The position numbers and the translations under genes are program-made. Positions 1 through 7,052 of a stretch of DNA of 64,000 nucleotides are shown piece by piece (position 1 is the first letter of the stretch; each line of letters starts with the position of its first letter). This DNA is from Variovorax paradoxus NBRC 15149 (GTDB taxonomy: Bacteria > Pseudomonadota > Gammaproteobacteria > Burkholderiales > Burkholderiaceae_C). The stretch covers positions 620,001-684,000 of the forward strand of contig NZ_BCUT01000002.1 of assembly GCF_001591365.1 (NCBI RefSeq), read 5' to 3'. The notes under the pieces are model-generated. The model did not search any database, was not told the origin of the DNA, and saw only the letters and a program-made list of their open reading frames with translations.

Positions 1-2
1 TA

Positions 3-341
3 CTTAGCGAGTTTATTCGAGCAATAAACCAAGACGACAGGCAGGAACTAAAAAATCAATTCGATGTTTCCGAGGCATTGGCTGAGGAGATTCAAGAAAT
101 GATTCGCGACTACTACCCTAACGAGAAGTTCTCACTCGGAGTTGCTCCCTTTGAGTCCGCCTTTGCGACGAAAAATTCGAAAAGGCCAAATATTGAATTA
201 TTCGAGATGAATGAAAGAAATAGATGGGGCGCGGAATGTGTTCTATGGGTCAACGGCAAACCAAGCGAGCCCATCTTGCATGTTGAATTCTTCAGGCAAG
301 CCTCAGACCTAAAATTGCAATATAAGTACATTGGATCTTAA
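3..341 (+). CDS. Partial hypothetical protein, possible Rhs-linked immunity protein
   Basis: The reading frame is open from the left edge of the window to a TAA at 339-341, so the 5' end is missing; an internal TTG at 78 is not a convincing start. About 112 residues are visible. The product is acidic and soluble, with no signal peptide or membrane segment, and ends in a strand-like stretch containing ECVLWVNGKPSEP. Base composition is AT-rich compared with the catabolic genes to the right. It sits just upstream of another small gene and of Rhs core debris, which is the usual setting of immunity genes in polymorphic toxin loci. I do not recognise a family; the immunity role is inferred from context only. 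Confidence 0.5.
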   Translation, partial: LSEFIRAINQDDRQELKNQFDVSEALAEEIQEMIRDYYPNEKFSLGVAPFESAFATKNSKRPNIELFEMNERNRWGAECVLWVNGKPSEPILHVEFFRQASDLKLQYKYIGS

Positions 342-344
342 TTC

Positions 345-677
345 GTGGCGAATGAAATCCTGAGGATGCAAAAAATTTCCCTCAAAGAAGCCATTGAAGA
401 AATTGAGAACTTTAAGGGGTGGCTATACCTGAGTCCTCCGCCTTGGAGTGTTGAGTCAGAAGGTTTCTTTTACTCCACCGATGTAGACCTCTTGCCGGTA
501 GATGAAAAGAAAATTCGAGACGAATTTGAAGCTCAAGGTTGGAAAAGTACAGTATCAAAAGAAGATATTGAAGATATCATCGAAAACACGAAGAATCAAA
601 TCGAAGACCCATCGATAGATCAACTTTTCGAGGCCTTCAACTTCTTCTATGAGAACGATGCTTATATAGAGTGGTAA
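345..677 (+). CDS. Small acidic hypothetical protein, possible immunity protein
   Basis: A 110-residue acidic soluble protein starting at GTG 345, three bases after the previous stop; ATG 366 is an alternative start and neither has a clear ribosome binding site. The N-terminal part has a KGWLYLSPPPW motif followed by an acidic helical C-terminal half. There is no signal peptide or membrane helix. AT-rich composition and tight packing with the preceding gene suggest one acquired cassette. The family is not recognised with confidence. Its position just before an Rhs core DPIGL remnant suggests the immunity gene of a lost Rhs C-terminal toxin, but this is inference. Confidence 0.5.
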   Translation: MANEILRMQKISLKEAIEEIENFKGWLYLSPPPWSVESEGFFYSTDVDLLPVDEKKIRDEFEAQGWKSTVSKEDIEDIIENTKNQIEDPSIDQLFEAFNFFYENDAYIEW

Positions 678-680
678 AGC

Positions 681-735
681 CGGCTGTCGACCGCTGCCGA
701 TCCCATTGGGCTGCTTGCTGGAAGGCGATGGCCGC
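681..735 (+). pseudogene. Rhs core C-terminal remnant (DPIGL motif)
   Basis: In the frame of position 699 the sequence reads ADPIGLLAGR. The DPIGL peptide is the conserved end of the Rhs/YD-repeat core, after which the variable toxin domain begins. Only this short GC-rich scrap remains, between AT-rich small genes and without any upstream Rhs repeats. It marks an old junction between an Rhs core and an exchanged C-terminal cassette. Confidence 0.55.
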
Positions 736-738
736 AGC

Positions 739-1122
739 ATGGCTGACTGGCTCATGGACAATGCGGGGACCCACTACACCTGGGATATGAAGCATTTTTT
801 GAAAGAATACCTCAAGGAAATAGAGGCGCATTTCCTGGATAAAGGTGACGTGACCAGAGCCAATTCTGGAGTGAATGACAACGGAAGAGTGTTTTATGGT
901 TACGCAAGCTTCTATCCACAGGAACTTGACTTGATAATTCAATTAAGCAAGCATGAAAAAGAAAATTATCTCGTTGCCGCGGAAATAATGAATCAAGAAG
1001 GACAAGAAGAAGAGGAAATCTTCAATTTCGCAAGCGATGAATTTTCTCTAAAAAAAAGATTAAATGCATGCCGAGATGTGTTGATTTCCAGGATTCTTTT
1101 ACGCCTAAAGCAATCTCTTTGA
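739..1122 (+). CDS. Hypothetical protein in Rhs remnant, possible immunity protein
   Basis: A 127-residue protein if ATG 739 is used; TTG 706 lies inside the Rhs remnant and is unlikely, and ATG 787 (MKHFLKEYLKE) is also possible. The sequence is helical and acidic in the middle (an EGQEEEEIF run) and ends in a basic helix. There is no signal peptide or transmembrane segment. It follows the DPIGL scrap directly and is followed by another Rhs core fragment, so it probably came in as part of a toxin-immunity cassette. No family is recognised, and the part before residue 17 could be the tail of a degraded toxin. Confidence 0.5.
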   Translation: MADWLMDNAGTHYTWDMKHFLKEYLKEIEAHFLDKGDVTRANSGVNDNGRVFYGYASFYPQELDLIIQLSKHEKENYLVAAEIMNQEGQEEEEIFNFASDEFSLKKRLNACRDVLISRILLRLKQSL

Positions 1123-1412
1123 ACCGGCTACTGGAGCAACAGATCTCGCAGACCAGGCCGGGCGCGATCGAGGCCGTCGACTTCCGCCGCAGCTATGCCT
1201 ATGACAAGGCCGGGCAGCTGGTGACCATCGGCGACAGCCGCTGCGGCAACCCTTCAGCTACGACGCCCTGGGCCGGCGCATCGCCAAGCTCCGAGCACGG
1301 CGTCATTCTGTCGGCGACACGCTGGCCTTCGAGAGCACGCAGAGCACCGAGGGCGAGCAGGAGCTGCAGGCCTGGCGCGGCGACGTGGATATGGGCCTGA
1401 AGTGGAGCATGA
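1123..1412 (+). pseudogene. Rhs/YD-repeat core fragment, frameshifted
   Basis: GC-rich Rhs core sequence. One frame reads FRRSYAYDKAGQLVTIGD (near 1180-1236), then the frame shifts to FSYDALGRRIAK (1253-1288) and GDTLAFESTQ (near 1315-1345). YDxxGxL and YDALGRR are YD-repeat motifs. Comparison with the copy at 2160 shows a 2-base deletion just after 1288, and the usual WDGD before TLAFE is damaged as well. The fragment stops abruptly at AT-rich sequence near 1412. It cannot encode a working Rhs protein and is a relic of the core gene. Confidence 0.75.
1253..1288 (+). repeat. Rhs core direct repeat, copy 1
   Basis: This 36-base stretch encoding FSYDALGRRIAK recurs at 2160-2195 with one mismatch (C for T in the Ile codon). 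Such repeats of Rhs core DNA are the substrate for recombination that swaps C-terminal cassettes. Confidence 0.85.
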
Positions 1413-1415
1413 ATA

Positions 1416-1898
1416 ATGGCATTCAATTTGACAAAAGCCCAGGAGAAGAGATTTACTCTTCTGCAGCAAAAGAACTTCCAGGGATTATTTCTTGGATCGA
1501 ATTCAATCCTAGATTTAATTCAATTTCCCGAATCTTCAATTCTTCTGGAAAAAATAAAAAATATTACAAAGCTCAAGAATGGCACAGAGGCACAGGGCGC
1601 CGCACATTTATTCGAACATTTATTCGATTTTGCAGCCAATCAAAGTGATGCGTGCCTCCTCATTCTTCCCGGTCTTTCACCTCAAAGCGGGTTCATTTAT
1701 ACACAGTATCCTGCAATCAAAGTAGAGGCAGCCCAATTACATCCACTTCTTGAATCAATGCAAAAACAATTGACTCAAGTAGACTATTTGGCCTTAGTTT
1801 CCGAGAAACTTAAGCATGGCATTGTTTTAGATGTTTATGCAGGAAATCCAGAGATTCATGGCACGAACAAAGAAATTTGCCAAATTACCACTTGGTAA
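1416..1898 (+). CDS. Hypothetical protein, AT-rich cassette gene
   Basis: A 160-residue soluble protein starting at ATG 1416, immediately after the Rhs fragment breaks off. It has a basic helical N-terminal third and a central LLILPGLSPQSG segment, with no signal peptide or membrane helix. AT-rich codon use differs sharply from the flanking GC-rich Rhs debris and from the rest of the window, consistent with horizontal acquisition. I do not recognise a family. Context allows either an immunity protein or a leftover C-terminal toxin domain; the lack of an attached Rhs core favours an orphan cassette gene. Confidence 0.5.
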   Translation: MAFNLTKAQEKRFTLLQQKNFQGLFLGSNSILDLIQFPESSILLEKIKNITKLKNGTEAQGAAHLFEHLFDFAANQSDACLLILPGLSPQSGFIYTQYPAIKVEAAQLHPLLESMQKQLTQVDYLALVSEKLKHGIVLDVYAGNPEIHGTNKEICQITTW

Positions 1899-1928
1899 GG
1901 TCAAGAGAATTTTAATGAGTGAGGACCG

Positions 1929-2111
1929 ATGGATCTGCATACATTCAAAGACGGTGCCATCGACTTGTGGATCGAGCAAGAATCGTCAATTCAGCTGAAG
2001 TCGATCAACAAATTTGATGATCCAGTTGAGTTCGCCGCAAGTGAAGCCAGGGCATTGGCTGATCAACTCAAGAGATTTGCCGATCTGCTTGATCAGCTCG
2101 ACAACTCATGA
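1929..2111 (+). CDS. Small 60-residue hypothetical protein
   Basis: Starts at ATG 1929 with a GAGG ribosome binding site about five bases upstream, a better initiation signal than its neighbours have. The product has a short beta-like N-terminus followed by an amphipathic helix (ASEARALADQLKRFADLLDQ). There is no signal peptide. It lies 30 bases after the 160-residue gene and may be co-transcribed. It may be a small immunity-like partner of the preceding gene. Family unknown. Confidence 0.5.
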   Translation: MDLHTFKDGAIDLWIEQESSIQLKSINKFDDPVEFAASEARALADQLKRFADLLDQLDNS

Positions 2112-2257
2112 AAATTCAACCGCATGCGCAGCGGGACCAGTTACGGCAAGACCACCACCTTCAGCTACGACGCCCTGGGCCGGCGCATTGCCAAGCGCTC
2201 CGAGCACGACGTCGCCTGCCACTACGTCGCACGTCACGGTCCAAAAACCATTTTTGG
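2112..2257 (+). pseudogene. Second Rhs core fragment
   Basis: In the frame of 2130 the DNA reads RSGTSYGKTTTFSYDALGRR followed by IAKRSEHDVACHYVARHG and a stop near 2255. This is a YD-repeat piece of the Rhs core in a single frame, but only about 45 codons long and with no start. It overlaps nothing functional and separates two AT-rich small genes. It matches the fragment at 1253 and is interpreted as a second recombination scar. Confidence 0.7.
2160..2195 (+). repeat. Rhs core direct repeat, copy 2
   Basis: Copy of the 36-base Rhs core repeat at 1253-1288 with one mismatch. The two copies bracket the 160- and 60-residue genes, so recombination between them would delete or insert that roughly 0.9 kb cassette. 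Confidence 0.85.
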
Positions 2258-2279
2258 CTAAATCCACACAGTTATCCGT

Positions 2280-2666
2280 ATGAATTCATTAAATCTTGGC
2301 TACCTACGCGGCCTCTACGATTTTTTAATGAGCAAAAGCGATGAGGAGCTGGAGCGATTTGACATTAATTCCGCTGCCAATCAGAAAATTCTCTTTGGAA
2401 AAATGAGGCATAGTTTTTCGACATTTGGACCAATATCAAAAGAGAATATCATCAACGGATTAAACTACGTTTTGGCGGATCTTTCCGATGATTCACTATG
2501 GCGATGCGCCGTTCCGCACGATCTCCCTCTTAATCGCGTAGTAGATCGGCGAGGCTATTTGGAGGGCATTCTCTTTGCGTTAAATACCCCTCCATATTCG
2601 ACAAATGTGGACGATTTTGTTCTGATCGACGAAATCGGGCCGAGTGGTTTGGACTATTCGGCATAG
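2280..2666 (+). CDS. Hypothetical protein at the end of the Rhs remnant
   Basis: A 128-residue soluble protein from ATG 2280 to TAG 2664-2666. No good ribosome binding site is visible. The sequence is mildly acidic, with an internal LADLSDDSLWRCAVP segment and no signal peptide or membrane helix. It is the last AT-rich gene before composition returns to the high-GC chromosomal norm near 2700. The family is not recognised. By position it is another orphan immunity-type gene of the Rhs locus. Confidence 0.5.
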   Translation: MNSLNLGYLRGLYDFLMSKSDEELERFDINSAANQKILFGKMRHSFSTFGPISKENIINGLNYVLADLSDDSLWRCAVPHDLPLNRVVDRRGYLEGILFALNTPPYSTNVDDFVLIDEIGPSGLDYSA

Positions 2667-2820
2667 TCGGGACACCATCTTCTTTTCGGCTCGAATGGCG
2701 ACTGATCAGTTTCCCTAGAGGGACGACGAAGCCGAGCCGGCATAAGGTCGGATCGAACAATGGGAGACCTCAGCACCACAGATGACGCGGGGTGCTCGGT
2801 CGCCGAAGCTCCTGCCCTTC

Positions 2821-3108
2821 TCAGCGGGCAGGCTCGATGTGCGTCACAACAATCTTCCCATCCGCCTTCCCCGCATCAAAGCGAACCTTGTCCCCCGGCT
2901 GAAACTTGTCCAGCACGGTCTCGTCGCTCACCCCAAAGACCATGGTCATGCCGGGCATGTCCAGGCTCTTGAGCGGGCCGTGCTTGATCGTGAGTTTCTT
3001 GTTGTCCTTGTCCACCTTGCGGATCTCGCCATCGGCAAGCTCCGCGGCAGAGGCCGTGAAAGCGAATGCGGCCAGCGCCGCCATGAGTGCAATGCGAATC
3101 TTCGACAT
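2821..3108 (-). CDS. CusF-like periplasmic copper-binding protein
   Basis: A 95-residue protein with a signal peptide (cleavage near ASA-AE, residues 20-22) and a single CusF/CopB-type OB domain. ATG 3108 is chosen because it starts directly at the signal peptide; longer frames only read through upstream DNA. The metal-site region reads KHGPLKSLDMPGMTMVF: His43, Met54 and Met56 match the CusF ligands, while the Trp that caps Cu(I) in E. coli CusF is Met51 here. It is the last gene of the copper cluster, 35 bases after the cupredoxin gene. Likely role: periplasmic copper carrier. Confidence 0.8.
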   Translation of the reverse strand: MSKIRIALMAALAAFAFTASAAELADGEIRKVDKDNKKLTIKHGPLKSLDMPGMTMVFGVSDETVLDKFQPGDKVRFDAGKADGKIVVTHIEPAR

Positions 3109-3143
3109 GGTCGTGTCTCTCCTGAAGGTTGGGTTGGGTTGTC

Positions 3144-3650
3144 TTACTTGGCGGCAGCGGTCTTGCTGGCCACCGTCACGGCGCCCTTCATGCCGGCGTC
3201 GTAGTGGCCCGGCTGCAGGCATGCGAAGTCGACCTTGCCGGCCTTGGTGAACTGCCACACGATCTCGCCGCTCTTGCCCGCGGCCAGGGTCACCATGTTG
3301 GGATCGGCGTGCTCCATCTCGGGGTTCTTCTTCATGGCTTCGTAGTGCTCCTTGAGTTCCTTCTCGGTGCCGAGCACGAGCTCGTGCTTCAGCTGGCCGG
3401 AGTTCTTGACGACGAAGCGCACGGTCTCGCCCTGCTTCACCTTGATGTCGGCGGGTGTGAAGCGCATGCCGTCGGTCATGTCGACGTTGATGGTTCGCGT
3501 GGCCTTGGCGGCCACGCCGGGTTGGCCAATGGCCGCATCGGCGTCGCCGTGGCCATGCCCGCCGGCGTGGTTGCCGGTGGCAGAGGCGCCTGCGGCCGCC
3601 ACGGCGCAGAGTGCTGCGAAGGCGGCGTTGCGGAGGATGCTGTGCTTCAT
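3144..3650 (-). CDS. Periplasmic cupredoxin (type 1 copper protein)
   Basis: A 168-residue protein with a signal peptide (residues 1 to about 25), then a His/Gly-rich linker (NHAGGHGHGD) and a cupredoxin domain. Type 1 copper ligands are visible as His in LKHELVLG and the C-terminal FACLQPGHYDAGM set (Cys, His, Met). ATG 3650 is chosen because an AAAGGA site lies just upstream and the signal peptide starts there. It lies between the multicopper oxidase and the CusF-like gene in one minus-strand unit. Likely role: electron transfer or copper binding in the periplasm during copper stress. The exact partner is not known. Confidence 0.8.
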   Translation of the reverse strand: MKHSILRNAAFAALCAVAAAGASATGNHAGGHGHGDADAAIGQPGVAAKATRTINVDMTDGMRFTPADIKVKQGETVRFVVKNSGQLKHELVLGTEKELKEHYEAMKKNPEMEHADPNMVTLAAGKSGEIVWQFTKAGKVDFACLQPGHYDAGMKGAVTVASKTAAAK

Positions 3651-3708
3651 GGTTTTCCTTTGGAAGGTTGGTTGGAAGAAAGAGAAAGAAGGAACGAACA
3701 GAAAAAAC

Positions 3709-5124
3709 TCAGTGGCCGGAGTGGCCACCACCGGGCTTGCGGATCTGCACTTCGATGTTCTTCGCGGGCATGTTCCGCGCAGGCATCGCGGCCGCGCCGG
3801 GGTCGCGCTGGCGCGAGGTCTCGGGCGCGGGGCCGTCGAGCTCGTAGGCCACGGTGCCCTTGGGGTGCTTGAACCAGCCGGGGTTGCTGTAGTCGCCGGG
3901 CTTCTGGTTCCTGCGCACCTTCACCATGCTGAACATGCCGCCCATCTCGACCGAGCCGAAGGGCCCTTCGCCCGTCATCATTCGCGCGGTGTTGTCGGGA
4001 ATGGGCATTTCCATCTCGCCCATGTCGGCCATGCCGCGCTCGCCCATCACCATGTAGTCGGGCACCAGGTTCGTGATCTGCCGGGCCACATCCTTGTGGT
4101 CCAGGCCGATGAGGGTGGGCACGTCGTGGCCCATCGCGTTCATCGTGTGGTGGCTCTTGTGGCAGTGGAAGGCCCAGTCGCCCTCCTCGTCGGCCAGGAA
4201 CTCGATCTGGCGCATCTGGCCGACGGCCACGTCGGTGGTCACCTCGTACTGGCGCGTGCTTTTGGGCGTCGGCCCGCCATCGGTGCCGGTGACGAGGAAC
4301 TCGTGCCCGTGCAAGTGCATCGGGTGGTTGGTCATCGTGAGGTTGCCGATGCGGATGCGCACCTTGTCGTTGAGCCGCACGTTGAGCGAGTCGATGCCCG
4401 GAAAGATGCGGCTGTTCCAGGACCACAGGTTGAAGTCCAGCATGGTCATGATCTTGGGCGTGGCGCTGCCGGGCTCCACGTCGTAGGCGTTGAGCAGGAA
4501 CACGAAGTCGCGGTCGACCTTCTCGATCAGCGGATGCTCGGCCTTGGGGTGCGTCACCCAGAAGCCCATCATGCCCATGGCCATCTGCGTCATCTCGTCC
4601 GCATGCGGGTGGTACATGAAGGTGCCGGGGCGGCGCGCGACAAACTCGTAGACGAAGGTCTTGCCCGGGCGGATCGGCGGCTGGGTCAGGCCCGAGACGC
4701 CGTCCATGCCGTTGGGCAGGCGCTGGCCGTGCCAGTGCACGCTGGTGTGCTCGGGCAGCTTGTTGGTCACGAAGATGCGCACGCGGTCGCCTTCGACCAC
4801 CTCGATGGTCGGGCCTGGCGACTGGCCGTTGTAGCCCCACAGGTTGGCCTTGAAGCCGGGCGCCATCTCGCGCACCACAGGCTCGGCCACCAGGTGGAAT
4901 TCCTTCACGCCGTTGTTCATGCGCCAGGGCAGCGTCCAGCCGTTGAGCGTGACCACGGGGTTGTAGGGCCGACCACCGGGTGGCATGAGCGGCGGCATGG
5001 TGTTGGGCGTGGTCTGGGTCACGGGCTCGGGCAGCGCGGCCATGGCCACCTTGCTCACGCTCGCGGCGGCAAGGGCGCCGGTGATGGCGCCGGCGCCGCC
5101 GAGAAAGTTGCGTCTGTTTGTCAT
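3709..5124 (-). CDS. Tat-exported multicopper oxidase (CopA-like)
   Basis: A 471-residue multicopper oxidase. The N-terminus has NRRNFLGGAGA followed by a hydrophobic stretch, a twin-arginine signal typical of enzymes folded with copper before export. Copper motifs are in order: HWHG (residues 130-133), HPHAD (172-176), NHPMHLHGHEF (266-276) and HCHKSHHTMNAM (320-331), giving complete type 1 and type 2/3 sites. Met-rich segments follow in the C-terminal part. Family members oxidise Cu(I) to less toxic Cu(II) in the periplasm. It is 36 bases downstream of the CusC-like gene. Copper detoxification is well supported by context; other substrates are possible. Confidence 0.88.
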   Translation of the reverse strand: MTNRRNFLGGAGAITGALAAASVSKVAMAALPEPVTQTTPNTMPPLMPPGGRPYNPVVTLNGWTLPWRMNNGVKEFHLVAEPVVREMAPGFKANLWGYNGQSPGPTIEVVEGDRVRIFVTNKLPEHTSVHWHGQRLPNGMDGVSGLTQPPIRPGKTFVYEFVARRPGTFMYHPHADEMTQMAMGMMGFWVTHPKAEHPLIEKVDRDFVFLLNAYDVEPGSATPKIMTMLDFNLWSWNSRIFPGIDSLNVRLNDKVRIRIGNLTMTNHPMHLHGHEFLVTGTDGGPTPKSTRQYEVTTDVAVGQMRQIEFLADEEGDWAFHCHKSHHTMNAMGHDVPTLIGLDHKDVARQITNLVPDYMVMGERGMADMGEMEMPIPDNTARMMTGEGPFGSVEMGGMFSMVKVRRNQKPGDYSNPGWFKHPKGTVAYELDGPAPETSRQRDPGAAAMPARNMPAKNIEVQIRKPGGGHSGH

Positions 5125-5160
5125 GTCGTTCGAATCGTCTTGGTGGTGCAGGTGCTGCGC

Positions 5161-6588
5161 TCAGTGGCCGGCATTTGCGGAGGCGGCTTCAGCGCCCGCA
5201 CTGGCGGTCGAAGCACCCGAGGCCGTGGGCTTGCCGATCACCGAGGCCGCCAGCGCGGCATCGGCCAGCCAGAACTGCTGCTGGGCGTTGATGGCGTTGC
5301 TCACGCTCGAGATCTGGTCGCGCGCCTCGGCCAGCAGCTCGAAGACGCCGATCAGCATGCCGTTGTAGCGAAGCACGTTCTCGTCGGCCATGGCCTGGCG
5401 CAGCGGCACGATCTCGTCGCGGTAGTGCCGCGCGATGTCGTAGGCAGTGCGGTAGGCCGAGTAGCCTTCGCGCAGCTGGGAAGAAGCGCCGCGCACGGTG
5501 GCGTCGTAGCGGTTGGCCGCGGCCAGCGATTGCGCGTTCAGTGCGTCGCGCTGCGCCGAGCCCCAGTCGAACAGCGGCAGCCGGATGTCCAGCTCGAAGC
5601 CGCGCCGCGTGCCCTTGGTGCCTTCGGCGTTGTCGAACACGGTGTCGCGCCGGCCGCCCACCTCCACGTCGACGAAGGTCGACAGCAGGTTGATGCCCTG
5701 CGACTTGCCCGCCACGTCGAGCTGCGCGCGCGCGAGCTGCACGTCCAGCCGCTGCTCGGTCGCGGTGGCGGCCACTTCCTTGGCCTCGCGCGGCGCCTTT
5801 GGCAGATCGGGCAGCCGATCGGGCAAGGCCAGTTGAGCGGCCTGCGCATCGTCGAGCCCCAAGGCACGCACCAGTTCCTCGCGCGCAGCAGTGGCGGCGT
5901 GCTGCGCCGAGGCCAGCTGCGTGGTCGCATCGGCATAGAAGACCTGCTGGCGCGCGCGCTGCAGCTTGCTGAAGTTGCCGATCTGCTGCATGCGCCGCGC
6001 GAGTTCCGCGCTGGCCTGGGCCGATCGGTTGACCTGCTCGGCATAGCGCAGCATCTGCTGCGCGGCCACCGCGCGGACCCAGGCCTGCCGCACCTGCGTG
6101 ACCTGGTCGACCACGGCGCCGGTGAGCTGCACCTTGGCCTGGCTCGATTGGCTGCGCGAGATCGACAGGCGCTGCGGCAGCAGGATGAGGTCCACGAGGC
6201 CGAAGGACAGGAGCCGTCCGAGTTCGAGTTCGCTGCCCAGGCGCATGCGCTCGAAGCTGAAGACCGGGTTGGGCAGCCGGCTCGACTGGTTCGCCGCGGC
6301 GATGTCGCCCCAGCTCTGCGCGACCAGCGCCTGCACCGCGGGGCTGTTGGTGAGCGCGAGCTGCACCGCGTCGCTTTGCGAAATCGGCCTGGACAGCAGC
6401 TCCTGCGCGAGCGCCGCGCGGCGGTCGCGCTGCTCCTGCGTGCGGCTGAGTTCGAGCTTGCCGCCGGTGAACTGCTGGGCCTGGGTGTTGGTGTCCTGCA
6501 GCGCGTCGTCGATGCCGACCGAGGCGCAGCCGGCCAGCAAGAGGGCCGCAGCAGCGGCCGCGGCCGTGAGGCGCAAGGCGCGCTTCAT
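5161..6588 (-). CDS. TolC/CusC-type outer-membrane efflux lipoprotein
   Basis: A 475-residue outer-membrane factor. The signal peptide ends in a lipobox LLAGC with Cys21 as the lipidation site. The rest is the repeated long-helix and strand pattern of the OEP family, consistent with a trimeric channel. Its ATG overlaps the TGA of the preceding gene, so the two are translationally coupled. No RND pump or membrane-fusion protein is encoded in the window, so it either pairs with a pump encoded elsewhere or acts in copper export by another route. The C-terminus has a small tail with several Ser/Ala repeats. Confidence 0.85.
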   Translation of the reverse strand: MKRALRLTAAAAAAALLLAGCASVGIDDALQDTNTQAQQFTGGKLELSRTQEQRDRRAALAQELLSRPISQSDAVQLALTNSPAVQALVAQSWGDIAAANQSSRLPNPVFSFERMRLGSELELGRLLSFGLVDLILLPQRLSISRSQSSQAKVQLTGAVVDQVTQVRQAWVRAVAAQQMLRYAEQVNRSAQASAELARRMQQIGNFSKLQRARQQVFYADATTQLASAQHAATAAREELVRALGLDDAQAAQLALPDRLPDLPKAPREAKEVAATATEQRLDVQLARAQLDVAGKSQGINLLSTFVDVEVGGRRDTVFDNAEGTKGTRRGFELDIRLPLFDWGSAQRDALNAQSLAAANRYDATVRGASSQLREGYSAYRTAYDIARHYRDEIVPLRQAMADENVLRYNGMLIGVFELLAEARDQISSVSNAINAQQQFWLADAALAASVIGKPTASGASTASAGAEAASANAGH

Positions 6589-6935
6589 GGCTTCTTCTCC
6601 TTGCTGGCGGGAGGCATGGGCATCGCGTGCCCCTGGTGCGCGGCGGGTGCCTCGGAGGCGCCGCCACCTGCCCCACCCGCCGCCTCTTCGGCATAGGCCT
6701 TCCAGCCGCCGCGCTGGCGGACGGTCTCGTTGGCCTCTTTCCAGGGAACGGGCTTGTCGTCGGTGAAGGGCCGATAGCCCTCGAGCGCGGACTTGTAGCT
6801 CAGCGTGGTGGGCGCACGGGTGGCTGCCTCTTCAGCGCGCGGCGCGGAGGCCGGTGCCGGCTGGGCCGCGGCAGCGAGCGCCGCTGCCATGGCCGGAAGA
6901 ACAGCCAGCCAACGGGCCGGCAATGAAGGGAACAT
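6585..6935 (-). CDS. Small periplasmic protein of the copper cluster
   Basis: A 116-residue protein with a signal peptide (residues 1 to about 24), a central YKSALEGYRPFTDDKPVPWK segment and a low-complexity Gly/Ala tail with HQGHAMPMP, which could bind copper. GAGG lies just upstream of ATG 6935. Short proteins with this central segment commonly precede cusC/copB-like genes in Burkholderiales copper operons; its function is unknown to me. Its stop codon overlaps the start of the outer-membrane factor gene. Confidence 0.7.
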   Translation of the reverse strand: MFPSLPARWLAVLPAMAAALAAAAQPAPASAPRAEEAATRAPTTLSYKSALEGYRPFTDDKPVPWKEANETVRQRGGWKAYAEEAAGGAGGGASEAPAAHQGHAMPMPPASKEKKP

Positions 6936-6962
6936 GGAATCCTCGCGTGTTCATGAACGGAA

Positions 6963-6994
6963 TGCGTCACGGCCGCCCGAAGGGGCGTGACGCA
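6963..6994. promoter_or_regulatory. 9-bp inverted repeat upstream of the copper operon
   Basis: TGCGTCACG (6963-6971) and CGTGACGCA (6986-6994) form a perfect 9-base inverted repeat with a 14-base spacer. It lies in the 117-base gap between the His/Cys-rich gene and the 116-residue gene. A separate 10-base palindrome GTTCATGAAC is at 6949-6958. No T-run follows on either strand, so an operator is as likely as a terminator. Confidence 0.35.
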
Positions 6995-7052
6995 GGCGAT
7001 GCATGCGCGCTGCTGCGGCCCGTGACCGGGCGCGCGCAGGCGCACGAACGCT

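Noticed and set aside
3352..6696. A very long plus-strand open frame (over 1,100 codons) across the copper cluster
   Set aside because: It is antisense to well-supported minus-strand genes with clear domains. Its translation is His/Arg/Val low-complexity sequence typical of a shadow frame in high-GC DNA.
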